A DNA stretch of 30,254 nt, from positions 12,334 to 42,587 of the forward strand of contig MU158585.1 in the NCBI GenBank assembly GCA_015711895.1, given 5' to 3'. The notes below the pieces were generated by a model. The model was not told where the DNA came from. It did not search any database and saw nothing but the letters and a program-made list of their open reading frames with translations. Each line of letters starts with the position of its first letter. Position 1 is the stretch's first letter. The stretch comes from Candidatus Solincola tengchongensis (GTDB taxonomy: Bacteria; Actinomycetota; Geothermincolia; Geothermincolales; RBG-13-55-18). The position numbers and the translations under genes are program-made. Positions 8,168 to 15,458 of the stretch are shown here, piece by piece.

Positions 8168-8593
8168 TTGGAGGACAGGGAATCACGTTACGAAAGGATC
8201 GTACGCTTGCGCTCCGACCCCTCCACCTATTACGCCCTCCTGGGAATGAGGGTGGAAGGACTGGAGGAGGGGAAGTCGCGCCTGGTCCTGCCGGTGGAGA
8301 AAAAACACCTCAACGCCGGCGGGGTGGTCCACGGAGGGGCTCTGGCCTCCCTGGCCGACGCCTCCATAGCCGCGGCCCTGGCCACCCTCATGGACCTGGA
8401 AAGGGAGGGCATGATAACCGTGGAGATGAAGATAAACTACCTGGCCCCGGTGCGCGACGGTCAGCTGAGCGCGGAAGGAAAGGTCATCCAGAAGGGGAGG
8501 TCCATCGCCGTCGGGGAGTCCTGTCTCTACGATTCCTCGGGTAAACTGGTGGCCAAGGCCACGGCCACCTTCATGATCCAGCCGCGGTCCTGA
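8168..8593 (+). CDS. PaaI-family hotdog-fold thioesterase
   Basis: A 141-residue hotdog protein of typical PaaI length. The signature HLNAGGVVHGGALASLADA (about residues 47-65) contains the N-x-G-x-x-H-G-G pattern with the Asp at the end of the hotdog helix used for acyl-CoA hydrolysis. The C-terminal strands end in A-K-A-T-A-T-F-M. Substrates of the family are aryl- or medium-chain acyl-CoA thioesters; the actual one is unknown. The start TTG 8168 follows a GGGAGACGAG ribosome site. It is the last gene before a convergent - strand gene, only 9 bases away. Confidence 0.87.
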   Translation: MEDRESRYERIVRLRSDPSTYYALLGMRVEGLEEGKSRLVLPVEKKHLNAGGVVHGGALASLADASIAAALATLMDLEREGMITVEMKINYLAPVRDGQLSAEGKVIQKGRSIAVGESCLYDSSGKLVAKATATFMIQPRS

Positions 8594-8602
8594 TTCGCCT
8601 GC

Positions 8603-8941
8603 TCAAGGCATGCCGCCCAGCCGTATGACCCGGCGCAATATCCAGGAACCCTCCTCCGGATGATGGCTTAGCAGGTAGAGGTCTCCGTCGTCGGCCCTCA
8701 CCCGGAAGCAGACCCTCCGCTCGCGGCTGGTCTCGTCCTCCTCGAACCAGCTTCCCTCGATGTCCATGACCGAGAGCTCGCGGCCGCTGAGCACGAAGCT
8801 CAAGGGGCGTTCGTCGGCCTTGAACCCGGAGTAGCATTTGACCTGGACGGGGAAGTTGGCTTCCTCGGTCACGGGGTACCACATCTCCACGGTCTCGCTC
8901 AAGGCCCCATCCTCCCGAACCCTGTTTCCGTCACCCACCAT
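8603..8941 (-). CDS. Small uncharacterised protein (DUF6504-like)
   Basis: A 112-residue soluble protein without membrane segments. The centre reads VQVKCYSGFKADERPLSF, then an all-beta pattern with EGSWFEED, CFRVRADDGDLYLL and a C-terminal SWILRRV. I recall this layout from short conserved proteins of unknown function (Gly-x-Lys-Ala-Asp-Glu-Arg-Pro followed by a tryptophan-containing strand), but I cannot confirm the family without a search. ATG 8941 has no ribosome site and lies just downstream of a promoter, so the mRNA may be leaderless; an internal ATG at residue 20 is the alternative start. No function is proposed. Confidence 0.6.
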   Translation of the reverse strand: MVGDGNRVREDGALSETVEMWYPVTEEANFPVQVKCYSGFKADERPLSFVLSGRELSVMDIEGSWFEEDETSRERRVCFRVRADDGDLYLLSHHPEEGSWILRRVIRLGGMP

Positions 8942-8954
8942 GTCTTGCTTATGC

Positions 8955-8984
8955 CTAATACAACACCCGGAGGGGTAGAGTCAA
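8955..8984 (-). promoter_or_regulatory. Promoter for the small 8603-8941 gene
   Basis: On the - strand, TTGACT (8984-8979), an 18-base spacer and TATTAG (8960-8955). The predicted start near 8948 is only a few bases from ATG 8941, which would make a nearly leaderless transcript. Confidence 0.45.
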
Positions 8985-9079
8985 CCCCATGAGCGCTCGC
9001 TCCGCTGGCATTGAGGAGAGGAGCGGAAGTTCGGATTCGCCGGCCGGTGGACTCGGAGCCTCGCGGCAAGGCATGGGAT

Positions 9080-10246
9080 TCAATCCTCGCCGGGATTGGG
9101 GCGGCCGGACAGGAGGCCTTGCGCGCTCTCCAGGTCCTTGCCGTTGCCGAAATCCGCGGTGGTGAGTAACCCCTCCGGCTTGCCGGCGATGAAGTCCTCC
9201 ACCATCTGGCGGGCGACGTCGTCGGAATACTGCACCGGGGGAGACTTCATGAAATAGGCGGAGGGCCCGATGAGGGCCCCGGAGAGCCCGCGATCCATGG
9301 CCAGCTTGCAGCAGCGAACGGCGTCTATGACGATGCCGGCGGAGTTGGGCGAATCCCACACCTCCAGCTTGAACTCCAGGGAGACCGGTACGTCCCCGAA
9401 CTCGCGCCCCTCCAGGCGGATGTACGCCCATTTGCGGTCGTGCAGCCAGGCCACGTAATCGCTGGGCCCGATGTGCACGTCGTCCCTGTCGATGCTGTGG
9501 TTGAGCTGCGAGATGACGGCGTCGGTCTTGGAGATCTTCTTGGACTCCAACCTCTCGCGTTCCAGCATGTTCATGAAGTCCATGTTGCCGCCGATGTTCA
9601 ACTGGGCTGTACGGTCCAGGACCACCCCGCGGTCGTTGAAGAGTTTGGCCAGGACGCGATGCACTATGGTCGCCCCCACTTGGGACTTGATGTCGTCGCC
9701 CACGATGGGAAGGCCGTAACGGCGGAAGCGTCCCTGCCAGATCTCCTCCTTGGCGACGAAGACGGGTATACAGTTCACCACCCCGCAGCCCGCCTTGAGG
9801 GCCTCTTCCACGTAGAAGTGGGTGGCCTTCTCGCTGCCCACCGGTAGGTAGTTGATGACCACGTCCACCTGGTGCCGGGCGAGGGTCTCGGCCACGTTCA
9901 CCGGCTCCGAGGCGTCCTCCACGGCCACCTGGCGGTAATATTTCCCGAACCCGTCCAGGGTGGGCCCGCGGTAGACGGGCGCCCCGAGGGGCGGGACGTC
10001 GCTTATCTTGATGGTGTTGTTACGGCCCCGGAAGATGGCCTCCGAGACGTCCCTGCCCACCTTGTCCGCATCCACGTCGAAGGCGCAGACGATCTCGATG
10101 TCCCGGATGTGATAGGGCCCGATGCGCACGTGCATGAGGCCCGGAACCAGGTCGCCTTCCTCGGCGTCGCGGTAGTACTGGATGCCCTGCACCAGCGAAG
10201 AGGCGCAGTTCCCCACGCCTATTATGGCCGTCCTCACCTTTCCCAT
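9080..10246 (-). CDS. ino1: Myo-inositol-1-phosphate synthase
   Basis: A 388-residue NAD-dependent enzyme that cyclises glucose-6-phosphate to 1D-myo-inositol-3-phosphate, the first step to inositol, phosphatidylinositol lipids and related compounds. Visible: Rossmann motif AIIGVGNCASSLVQG (about 8-22), a DVDADKVG segment after strand 2, NYLPVGSEKATHFYVEEAL, NCIPVF, the nucleotide- and substrate-binding stretch VGDDIKSQVGATI, LNIGGNMDFMN and the lysine-containing ERLESKKISKT. This is the short actinobacterial/archaeal form rather than the longer eukaryotic one. The ribosome site AAAGGGAGG lies about 9 bases before ATG 10246. It sits 78 nt behind padR on the same strand, and an inverted repeat lies in that gap, so PadR may control it. 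Confidence 0.95.
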   Translation of the reverse strand: MGKVRTAIIGVGNCASSLVQGIQYYRDAEEGDLVPGLMHVRIGPYHIRDIEIVCAFDVDADKVGRDVSEAIFRGRNNTIKISDVPPLGAPVYRGPTLDGFGKYYRQVAVEDASEPVNVAETLARHQVDVVINYLPVGSEKATHFYVEEALKAGCGVVNCIPVFVAKEEIWQGRFRRYGLPIVGDDIKSQVGATIVHRVLAKLFNDRGVVLDRTAQLNIGGNMDFMNMLERERLESKKISKTDAVISQLNHSIDRDDVHIGPSDYVAWLHDRKWAYIRLEGREFGDVPVSLEFKLEVWDSPNSAGIVIDAVRCCKLAMDRGLSGALIGPSAYFMKSPPVQYSDDVARQMVEDFIAGKPEGLLTTADFGNGKDLESAQGLLSGRPNPGED

Positions 10247-10278
10247 ATGTTCAACCTCCCTTTAACTCCTTATATTCA

Positions 10279-10294
10279 TATCCCCTTGGGGATA
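10279..10294. repeat. 16-bp inverted repeat between padR and ino1
   Basis: TATCCCC-TT-GGGGATA: two perfect 7-base arms around a 2-base centre, 33 bases upstream of the ino1 start on the - strand. The very short centre suits a protein-binding dyad better than an RNA hairpin, and there is no U tract. An AT-rich stretch between it and the ino1 ribosome site could hold a -10. Confidence 0.5.
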
Positions 10295-10324
10295 GGCTTT
10301 CCTCTCCGTTCACGCCGTCGGCGG

Positions 10325-10954
10325 TCAGGCTTGAATGGGCGTGGCTTTCTCCAGCGATTCGCCTTCCAGCAGCAACTTTTCACCCCCCTTCTCCCCCTTC
10401 CTCGGGGAGCCCTCTCCCCGCTCCTTTTCCAGAAGCTGTTTCCTCTCCTGTTCGATGAGTTCGTCCAGCCACTGTATGTCGCTGCGGAGCAGTTCCTGGC
10501 GGTGCCTGTAGAGCCCCAGGCGATAGCTGTCCGACTCCTTATAGCGGGATTTCCCGGTCCCGCTCATCTCCTCGAGCCTCTCGGCCAAGTAGTTGCGCCT
10601 TTTTTCCAGCAGCCAGAGCCTGAGTTCGGGCTCCATGTAACGGAAGAAGGCCAGCCGGAGGCTGAACTTGTCGGAATCGGTGATCTCCGAGGATTTACCG
10701 GTGTCTTCCAGGAGCTTTCGGAAGATCTCCTCCCCCTTGGGGGTGATGCGGTAGACGTAGCGGTTGCGGGTCTTCTCCTTGACCGTGTAGGCCCTTTCCA
10801 CGGCGTCCTTGGCCTCCAGGCGCTTAAGGGCCGGGTAAAGGGACCCGAAGCTTATCTTCCACAGGTGCCCCAGGAGGAAAGAGAGCCGCTTCTTCAGCTC
10901 GTAACCGTGCATGGGTTTTTCCTTGAGAGCGCCCAATATGGCCAGTTCGAGCAC
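10325..10954 (-). CDS. PadR-family transcriptional regulator
   Basis: A 209-residue regulator. The N-terminal winged helix (1-85) has the PadR signature LAILGALKEKPMHGYELKKR, followed by GSLYPALKRLEAKD and a wing RNRYVYRITPKGEE. Residues about 90-175 form the C-terminal helical dimerisation domain of the long PadR subfamily (Vir_act_alpha_C type), and the last 40 residues are a charged Lys/Glu/Gly tail. PadR proteins are usually ligand-controlled repressors, often autoregulated. The start is GTG 10954, with AAGGAGAGGG about 9 bases upstream. Three 13-bp direct repeats 63-101 bases upstream of the start are a probable autoregulatory operator. ino1 lies immediately downstream on the same strand and is a candidate target. 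Confidence 0.9.
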   Translation of the reverse strand: MLELAILGALKEKPMHGYELKKRLSFLLGHLWKISFGSLYPALKRLEAKDAVERAYTVKEKTRNRYVYRITPKGEEIFRKLLEDTGKSSEITDSDKFSLRLAFFRYMEPELRLWLLEKRRNYLAERLEEMSGTGKSRYKESDSYRLGLYRHRQELLRSDIQWLDELIEQERKQLLEKERGEGSPRKGEKGGEKLLLEGESLEKATPIQA

Positions 10955-11016
10955 CTTTACACCCTCTCCTTCCGGCGTTATTATCTACTACGTCATCCGA
11001 TTCGGAGATATCGAGG

Positions 11017-11055
11017 CGATATATCATATCGATATATCATAACGATATATTATCT
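11017..11055. promoter_or_regulatory. Three tandem 13-bp operator-like repeats upstream of padR
   Basis: Three contiguous 13-bp units at 11017, 11030 and 11043: CGATATATCATAT, CGATATATCATAA and CGATATATTATCT. The core GATATATC is itself a perfect 8-bp palindrome, intact in the first two copies and altered by one base in the third. A weaker related sequence, GAGATATCGAGG, occupies the preceding 13-bp slot. The AT-rich block stands out sharply from the GC-rich surroundings and overlaps the region where a padR promoter must lie. The period is just over one helical turn, suited to cooperative binding. Confidence 0.7.
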
Positions 11056-11217
11056 TATATCCCCCCTCCGCGCAACCTCTGCAGAGCCCCTGTCGCCGAA
11101 ACAGAGCGGGAGAGGTGCCAGCCGGCCGGTTTTAGCCGCGCCGCCGATACGAACGAGGCGGGATAGGAGAGGGTTTCGTGATCTACCGCTCTGGCCCTCC
11201 GCGGTGACCAGGAGTCC

Positions 11218-11901
11218 TCAAAGGCGCCCGTAATTCCTCAGGTAATCCTCGATGTACCTCCGCACCTCGGAGGCGGGACGGATGATCCCGAAGTGCCCCT
11301 CGCAGAGGATGTCGGCCTGCAGCTCCAGTAGGCGGCGCATGGAAGCCGCCCAGGCGTCGAGGTCGGAACCGAAGGAGGCGTAGAAGGGGCCGTGGATGTC
11401 CTGCCCGAAAAGCACCGTGTACAGGCCGTTGTTCAGGTAGAGGGAAATGGAGCCCGGGGTATGGCCGGGAGTATGCAGCCAGCGGAGGGGCGAGGCCTCC
11501 GCCGGGAACTCGCCTTCCTCCCCACGGAGGATCTCTCCGACCTCCAACGGCTTGAGGTCCACGCCGTACCACTGTGCAGCCGTGCGCCTCTTGTCCCCCT
11601 CCCGGAGCGGTTGGGCGTCCAGTTCGTGGGCCGCCAACCTGACCCCATATTTTTCCATAAAATAACCGGCCCCTCCCACATGGTCGATGTGGCAGTGAGT
11701 GAGGACGAGAAGGCTCAGGTCCCTGGCGGAGTAGCCGATTTCTTCCAGGTTTCGTGCCAGGAGGGGTGCGGAACGGCCCGCTCCGGCATCCACCAGGATG
11801 GGACGGCCCAGGTCCACCAGGTACACGCAGCAATCGTCCGGGGAGGTAATCTCCGGCCCCCCCACGATGTACACGCCCTCGGTTATCTTTTCCGGTCTCA
11901 T
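11218..11901 (-). CDS. Metallo-beta-lactamase-fold hydrolase
   Basis: A 227-residue MBL-fold protein with the metal motif THCHIDH (H69, H71, D73, H74), a later HTPGHTPGS carrying the third His, FGQDIHG with the bridging Asp and EGHFG near the C-terminus. The size and simple layout fit the glyoxalase II-like/lactonase group; the substrate is unknown. ATG 11901 is preceded by GGAGGTGA about 8 bases away. The frame runs open for another 700 bases upstream, but that part is a Pro/Arg-rich translation of GC-rich DNA and is not included. The gene is separated from padR by 263 bases that include the padR operator region, and is probably an independent unit. Confidence 0.9.
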   Translation of the reverse strand: MRPEKITEGVYIVGGPEITSPDDCCVYLVDLGRPILVDAGAGRSAPLLARNLEEIGYSARDLSLLVLTHCHIDHVGGAGYFMEKYGVRLAAHELDAQPLREGDKRRTAAQWYGVDLKPLEVGEILRGEEGEFPAEASPLRWLHTPGHTPGSISLYLNNGLYTVLFGQDIHGPFYASFGSDLDAWAASMRRLLELQADILCEGHFGIIRPASEVRRYIEDYLRNYGRL

Positions 11902-12267
11902 GACCCCTATCACCTCCACATCCTCACGGGGCGCGGCTACGGCCGCCGAGATGCCGAGCCGTTCTTCCCCATCCTCCCGGTTCGATCCCCCGCCGCCTTT
12001 CTTCCCCCGCGGTGAAGCGGCGGATAAGTCCTTTTTACCACGAGGAGAGGAGAGGTGGATAAGCCCCGGTAAGGCAGCGAACCTAAAGGGAGGGAAGGGA
12101 TCCTCATGGGCGGCGGAGGCAGGTGCCCGCGGGAGCCGGGGACGGAGGGAGCGCAGAAGGCGAACGAGCTCGACCGGCGCAAGCCCCGCCGATTGCCCGC
12201 GCGGAAGGCATCCTGACGGCGACCGCGGTGCGGCGGCCGGTGGCGGCGGAAGGGGCAGGCCTCCTGG

Positions 12268-12285
12268 GGTAGGATCGATCCTACC
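12268..12285. repeat. Perfect 18-bp palindrome
   Basis: GGTAGGATCGATCCTACC reads the same on both strands over all 18 bases. It sits in the divergent intergenic region, 367 bases upstream of the MBL gene start and 326 bases upstream of nfo. It could be a regulator operator; there is no U tract to suggest a terminator. Confidence 0.6.
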
Positions 12286-12423
12286 ACGACTCCACTTGCG
12301 TCCGTTGGGGATGTTTACCTGCTCCGCAGAACGCGGAAAAGGTAAGGGGATGAAACAAGGAGGAAAGGGGAACCGGTGACGGGAGTGCTGCGGGCAACGG
12401 ATTTCGAGCACGGTGACCCGGAG

Positions 12424-12444
12424 CCCTCCGGCCCCGCCGGAGGG
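12424..12444. other. GC-rich 9-bp hairpin upstream of nfo
   Basis: CCCTCCGGC and GCCGGAGGG form a perfect 9-bp stem around a CCC loop. No T run follows on + (GGAGAGCG); on - it would be followed by GGGCTCCGGG, also without a T run. It may be a Rho-dependent or folding element; its function is unknown. Confidence 0.4.
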
Positions 12445-12610
12445 GAGAGCGTCCCGGGTGAGGGGGGTGAGTAATAAAATGGATACCGTAGGGAGTTCGA
12501 TCCGGAAGAGGGACTCGGGCACTGGGGGCAACGGCGGTTCGCGGAATGGAGACAAGGGGTTCGCCCGGCCGTTCTCCAGTGGTCGGCTGGTAATGTGTGG
12601 GGGTGTTCGG

Positions 12611-13462
12611 ATGCGTCTGGGATGCCACATTCAGATAAGCGGAGGCCTGAGCAAAGCGGTGGACCGCGCCGTGGAGAGGGGCTGCGAGACCATCCAGGTC
12701 TTCGTCTCCAATCCCCGGGGCTGGAAACAGTCAGACATCCTCCCCGGGGATATCGACGCCTTCCGGGAGGGCTGCCGGAGTGGGGGGATCGAGCCCGTCT
12801 TCGTGCACACCATATATCTCATCAATCTCGCCGCCCCCGAGGGGGAGGTGAGGGACAGGTCCATAGCCTCCCTGGTCATGAACATGGAGGCCGCGGCGAG
12901 GCTCGGTTCCTCCGCCGTGGTCACCCATCTGGGAAGCCACGGGGGTGACGGTGAGGAGGAGGGCGTCCGTAGGGTGATCCAGGCGGTGAGGGAGGCTTTG
13001 CGCCGGAGTCCCGAAGGGGTGCCGCTTCTCCTGGAGACCACGGCAGGCTCCGGGAACAGCGTGGGGCATCTTTTCGAGCAGCTGGGGGAGATCGTCAGGG
13101 CTTTCCCCGACGAGGAGAGGCTGGGGGTCTGCTTTGACACCTGCCACGTCTTCGCCGCCGGCTACGAGATACGCACCAGAAAGGGATTGGAGGACACGCT
13201 CCGGAAGCTGGACGAGGAGGTGGGTCTGGAGCGCCTGAAGCTGGTGCATGCCAACGACAGCAGGGGCGACCTGGGCTCCCGGGTGGACAGGCACGAGCAC
13301 ATAGGCGAGGGCAGGTTAGGTATGGAAACCTTTTCCATACTGGCCCGGCACCCCGTATTGCGCAAGCTCCCCTGGATATTGGAGACGCCGGAGATGACCG
13401 TGGAGTGGGACCGGGAGAACCTGCGGCGGCTGAGGCAGGCCGCGGGAAGGGGTGCGCGCTGA
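12611..13462 (+). CDS. nfo: Endonuclease IV (apurinic/apyrimidinic endonuclease)
   Basis: A 283-residue TIM-barrel AP endonuclease, the usual length. It cuts DNA 5' of abasic sites and removes 3' blocking groups in base excision repair. The trinuclear zinc ligands are all identifiable: H66 (VHTIYLINLA), H106 (THLGSH), E142 (LLLETTAG), D176 and H179 (CFDTCHVFAAGY), H213 (LVHANDS), D226 and H228 (RVDRHEHIG), E258 (LETP). The protein begins MRLGCHIQISGG at ATG 12611, as family members do. An upstream in-frame ATG at 12479 has a better ribosome site (AGGGGGGTGA) but would add 44 low-complexity residues with weaker third-position GC bias, so I prefer 12611. No operon partner is evident. Confidence 0.93.
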   Translation: MRLGCHIQISGGLSKAVDRAVERGCETIQVFVSNPRGWKQSDILPGDIDAFREGCRSGGIEPVFVHTIYLINLAAPEGEVRDRSIASLVMNMEAAARLGSSAVVTHLGSHGGDGEEEGVRRVIQAVREALRRSPEGVPLLLETTAGSGNSVGHLFEQLGEIVRAFPDEERLGVCFDTCHVFAAGYEIRTRKGLEDTLRKLDEEVGLERLKLVHANDSRGDLGSRVDRHEHIGEGRLGMETFSILARHPVLRKLPWILETPEMTVEWDRENLRRLRQAAGRGAR

Positions 13463-13672
13463 TTCCGGGCGCGTGTGCCGGCGGTGTCGTGCAACCGGGC
13501 ACCGGCCCCTGCGGGAATGGCGTCGGGCCCCTTGCTTTACCCGATAGCTTGATCTCACCTGCCCGCCTTTCTGCCATCCGGGACCACCGCCGGTGTGCTC
13601 GATTCGGAGAAAGCGAGAAGGAGTTTGAGCGGCCCCCTGTCCCGGTCATGGCCTATCTCTGCGGGAAAGAGG

Positions 13673-13681
13673 TGCTAATAT
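13673..13681 (+). promoter_or_regulatory. Possible extended -10 upstream of the YjbQ-family gene
   Basis: TGCTAATAT at 13673-13681 resembles an extended -10, the same TGC-TAnnnT style seen before pilT and rpmE. No -35 is visible. It is followed by a short inverted repeat (GGGGG...CCCCC, about 13686-13704). The rest of 13463-13747 shows nothing else. Confidence 0.3.
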
Positions 13682-13747
13682 GGTCGGGGGAAGTCAAGAC
13701 CCCCGCCGCCAGTGGCGAATAAAATAAGGGAGAAAGGACAGAAAAGC

Positions 13748-14167
13748 ATGGCCGTAGTCCACAGGCGCCTGGAGTTCAAGACCGGCGGGAACGCGCAGAT
13801 AGTCGAGATAACCGGGGAAGTGTCTGCTCTGCTGCGGGAAACGGGTTTGCGGAGCGGCATCCTCAACGTCTTCGTGCCCGGGGCCACGGGCGCGGTGACC
13901 ACCCTGGAGCACGAGCCCGGCGTGTGCCGGGACTTCCAGGAGCTCTTCGACTTCCTGGCGCCTCCGGACCGCGATTACCACCATAACCGCAGGGGAGTGG
14001 ACGCCAACGGCCACTCGCACGTCCGCGCGGGCCTCCTGGGCCCCTCGGTCACCGTGCCCTTCGAGGAGGGCAGGCCCCTCCTGGGCGGGGGGCAGCAGCT
14101 GGTGTTCGTCGACTTCGACGAGGTGCCCAGGGAACGCACCCTGGTGATCACCTTCATCGGGGAGTGA
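13748..14167 (+). CDS. YjbQ/UPF0047 family protein
   Basis: A 139-residue single-domain protein of the YjbQ (UPF0047) family. It shows GILNVFVPGATGAVTTLEHEPG (in two parts: GILNVFVPGATGAV and TTLEHEPG), the metal-associated DANGHSHVRAGLLGPS and the C-terminal GQQLVFVDFDEVPRERT. Family proteins have been linked to thiamine phosphate synthase-like activity, but the physiological role is not settled. ATG 13748 is preceded by AAAGGA about 9 bases upstream; the open frame reaches GTG 13712 without a ribosome site. lysA begins 23 bases downstream on the same strand, so the two are probably co-transcribed, without an obvious functional link. Confidence 0.88.
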   Translation: MAVVHRRLEFKTGGNAQIVEITGEVSALLRETGLRSGILNVFVPGATGAVTTLEHEPGVCRDFQELFDFLAPPDRDYHHNRRGVDANGHSHVRAGLLGPSVTVPFEEGRPLLGGGQQLVFVDFDEVPRERTLVITFIGE

Positions 14168-14190
14168 AGCTCGAAGGCGGGGGTTGAGAG

Positions 14191-15441
14191 ATGCACGCTT
14201 TTCAATACCGGGACGGCGTACTGCACGCCGAGGAGGTTCCCCTGACACGCATAGCGGAGGAGGTGGGAACCCCGGTCTACGTGTACAGCAGGCGTACCCT
14301 TCGCGACCATTACCGGCGCCTGGACCAGGCCTTCGCCGAGGTCCCGCACCTGATCTGCTATTCGGTGAAGGCCAACTCCAACCTGGGAGTGCTCTCCGTG
14401 CTGGCCCGGGAGGGGGCGGGCGCGGACATCGTCTCCGGCGGGGAGCTCTACCGGGCCCTCAAGGCGGGCATCCCGCCGGAGAGGGTGGTCTTCGCCGGGG
14501 TAGGGAAGACGGCGGAGGAGATGGCCTACGCCCTGCGTTCCGGCATCCTCATGTTCAATGTGGAGTCGGAGGGGGAACTGCTCCTCCTGGACCGCGTGGC
14601 GGGGGAGTTGGGGAAAAGGGCGGACATCGCCCTGCGGATCAATCCCGATGTCGACCCCGGCACTCACCCTTACATCGCCACCGGGCTGAAGGAGGCCAAG
14701 TTCGGCATCGCCATGGAGGAGGCGCCTGCGGTCCTGGAGCGCGCGGCGGCACTGGAGCACGTGCGCCTGGTGGGAGTCCATCAGCACATCGGTTCCCAGA
14801 TAACGGATGTGGAGCCCTTCCGGGAGAGCCTGGAGAGGACCGGCGAGCTGGTGCGCTCCCTGCGCCGGAAGGGCCTGGAGATCCGGTACATAAACATAGG
14901 GGGCGGTTTCGGCATCCCCTACGATGAGGAGGAGGTCCCTTACCCCGTGGATTATGCCAGGGTTCTGGCCCCGGTGCTCAAGGAGCACGGCTGCACGGCC
15001 ATCCTGGAGACGGGACGCATGATCGTGGGCAACGCGGGCGTGCTGGTTACCAGGGTCCTTTACCGCAAGAGGAGCGGGAAGAAGAGGTTCCTGGTGGTGG
15101 ACGCCGCCATGAACGACCTCATCCGCCCCAGCCTCTACGGGTCCTTCCACCGCATACTTCCCGTCGTGGAGAGCTTGAGGGAGGAGGAGACGGTGGACGT
15201 GGTGGGGCCGGTCTGCGAGACCGGGGATTACCTGGCCCGGGACCGATCCCTGCCCCGGGCGGAACCGGGAGAGCTTCTTGCGGTCATGAGCGCCGGTGCA
15301 TACGGGTTCGTCATGTCCTCCAACTACAACTCACGACGCCGGGCCGCGGAAGTGATGGTGGATGGAAGGGATTTCCTGGTGGTCCGCGAAAGGGAGACCA
15401 TGGACGACCTGGTGAGAGGCGAGAGGGTGGTCCCGGGTTAG
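14191..15441 (+). CDS. lysA: Diaminopimelate decarboxylase
   Basis: A 416-residue PLP enzyme of fold type III, the normal LysA length, converting meso-diaminopimelate to L-lysine and CO2. Visible are the PLP lysine K60 in CYSVKANSN, HQHIGSQITD, the phosphate-binding GGGFGIPYDEE, the ETGRMIVGNAG segment, and the C-terminal active-site block GPVCETGDYLARDR with the conserved Cys and Glu, followed by AYGFVMSSNYNSRRR. In many actinobacteria lysA precedes hom, thrC and thrB; here the order is kept but two genes (a PP2C-like and an HPS-RraA fusion) are inserted before hom. The ATG at 14191 follows GGGGGTTGAGAG. The next gene begins 18 bases after the stop. Confidence 0.95.
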   Translation: MHAFQYRDGVLHAEEVPLTRIAEEVGTPVYVYSRRTLRDHYRRLDQAFAEVPHLICYSVKANSNLGVLSVLAREGAGADIVSGGELYRALKAGIPPERVVFAGVGKTAEEMAYALRSGILMFNVESEGELLLLDRVAGELGKRADIALRINPDVDPGTHPYIATGLKEAKFGIAMEEAPAVLERAAALEHVRLVGVHQHIGSQITDVEPFRESLERTGELVRSLRRKGLEIRYINIGGGFGIPYDEEEVPYPVDYARVLAPVLKEHGCTAILETGRMIVGNAGVLVTRVLYRKRSGKKRFLVVDAAMNDLIRPSLYGSFHRILPVVESLREEETVDVVGPVCETGDYLARDRSLPRAEPGELLAVMSAGAYGFVMSSNYNSRRRAAEVMVDGRDFLVVRERETMDDLVRGERVVPG

Positions 15442-15458
15442 AGGGCCTCGCGGCGGGG

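Larger units (their letters stand above)
11902..12610. other. 0.7-kb intergenic region between divergent genes
   Basis: About 700 bases lie between the MBL-fold gene (-) and endonuclease IV (+). Open frames on both strands exist but give low-complexity Pro/Arg/Gly products without motifs, so I do not call a gene. It holds a perfect 18-bp palindrome (12268-12285), a strong 9-bp-stem hairpin (12424-12444) and, at 12461-12480, an AGGGGGGTGA ribosome-site-like sequence before an in-frame ATG at 12479. The rest shows nothing recognisable. Confidence 0.6.

Noticed and set aside
8997..9079. Promoter or gene in the space between ino1 and the small 8603-8941 gene
   Set aside because: Beyond the promoter assigned at 8955-8984, the short stretch shows no frame or motif; a GGGGT/ACCCC pair there overlaps the -35 and is too short to call a terminator.
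11978..11996. GGTTCGATCCC, a tRNA T-loop-like sequence
   Set aside because: The flanking bases do not form a T stem and no anticodon, D-arm or acceptor stem can be laid out around it.
11902..12630. Upstream extension of the MBL-fold gene
   Set aside because: The extra 243 residues are low-complexity Pro/Arg/Ser sequence; the MBL fold begins at ATG 11901, which has a good ribosome site.
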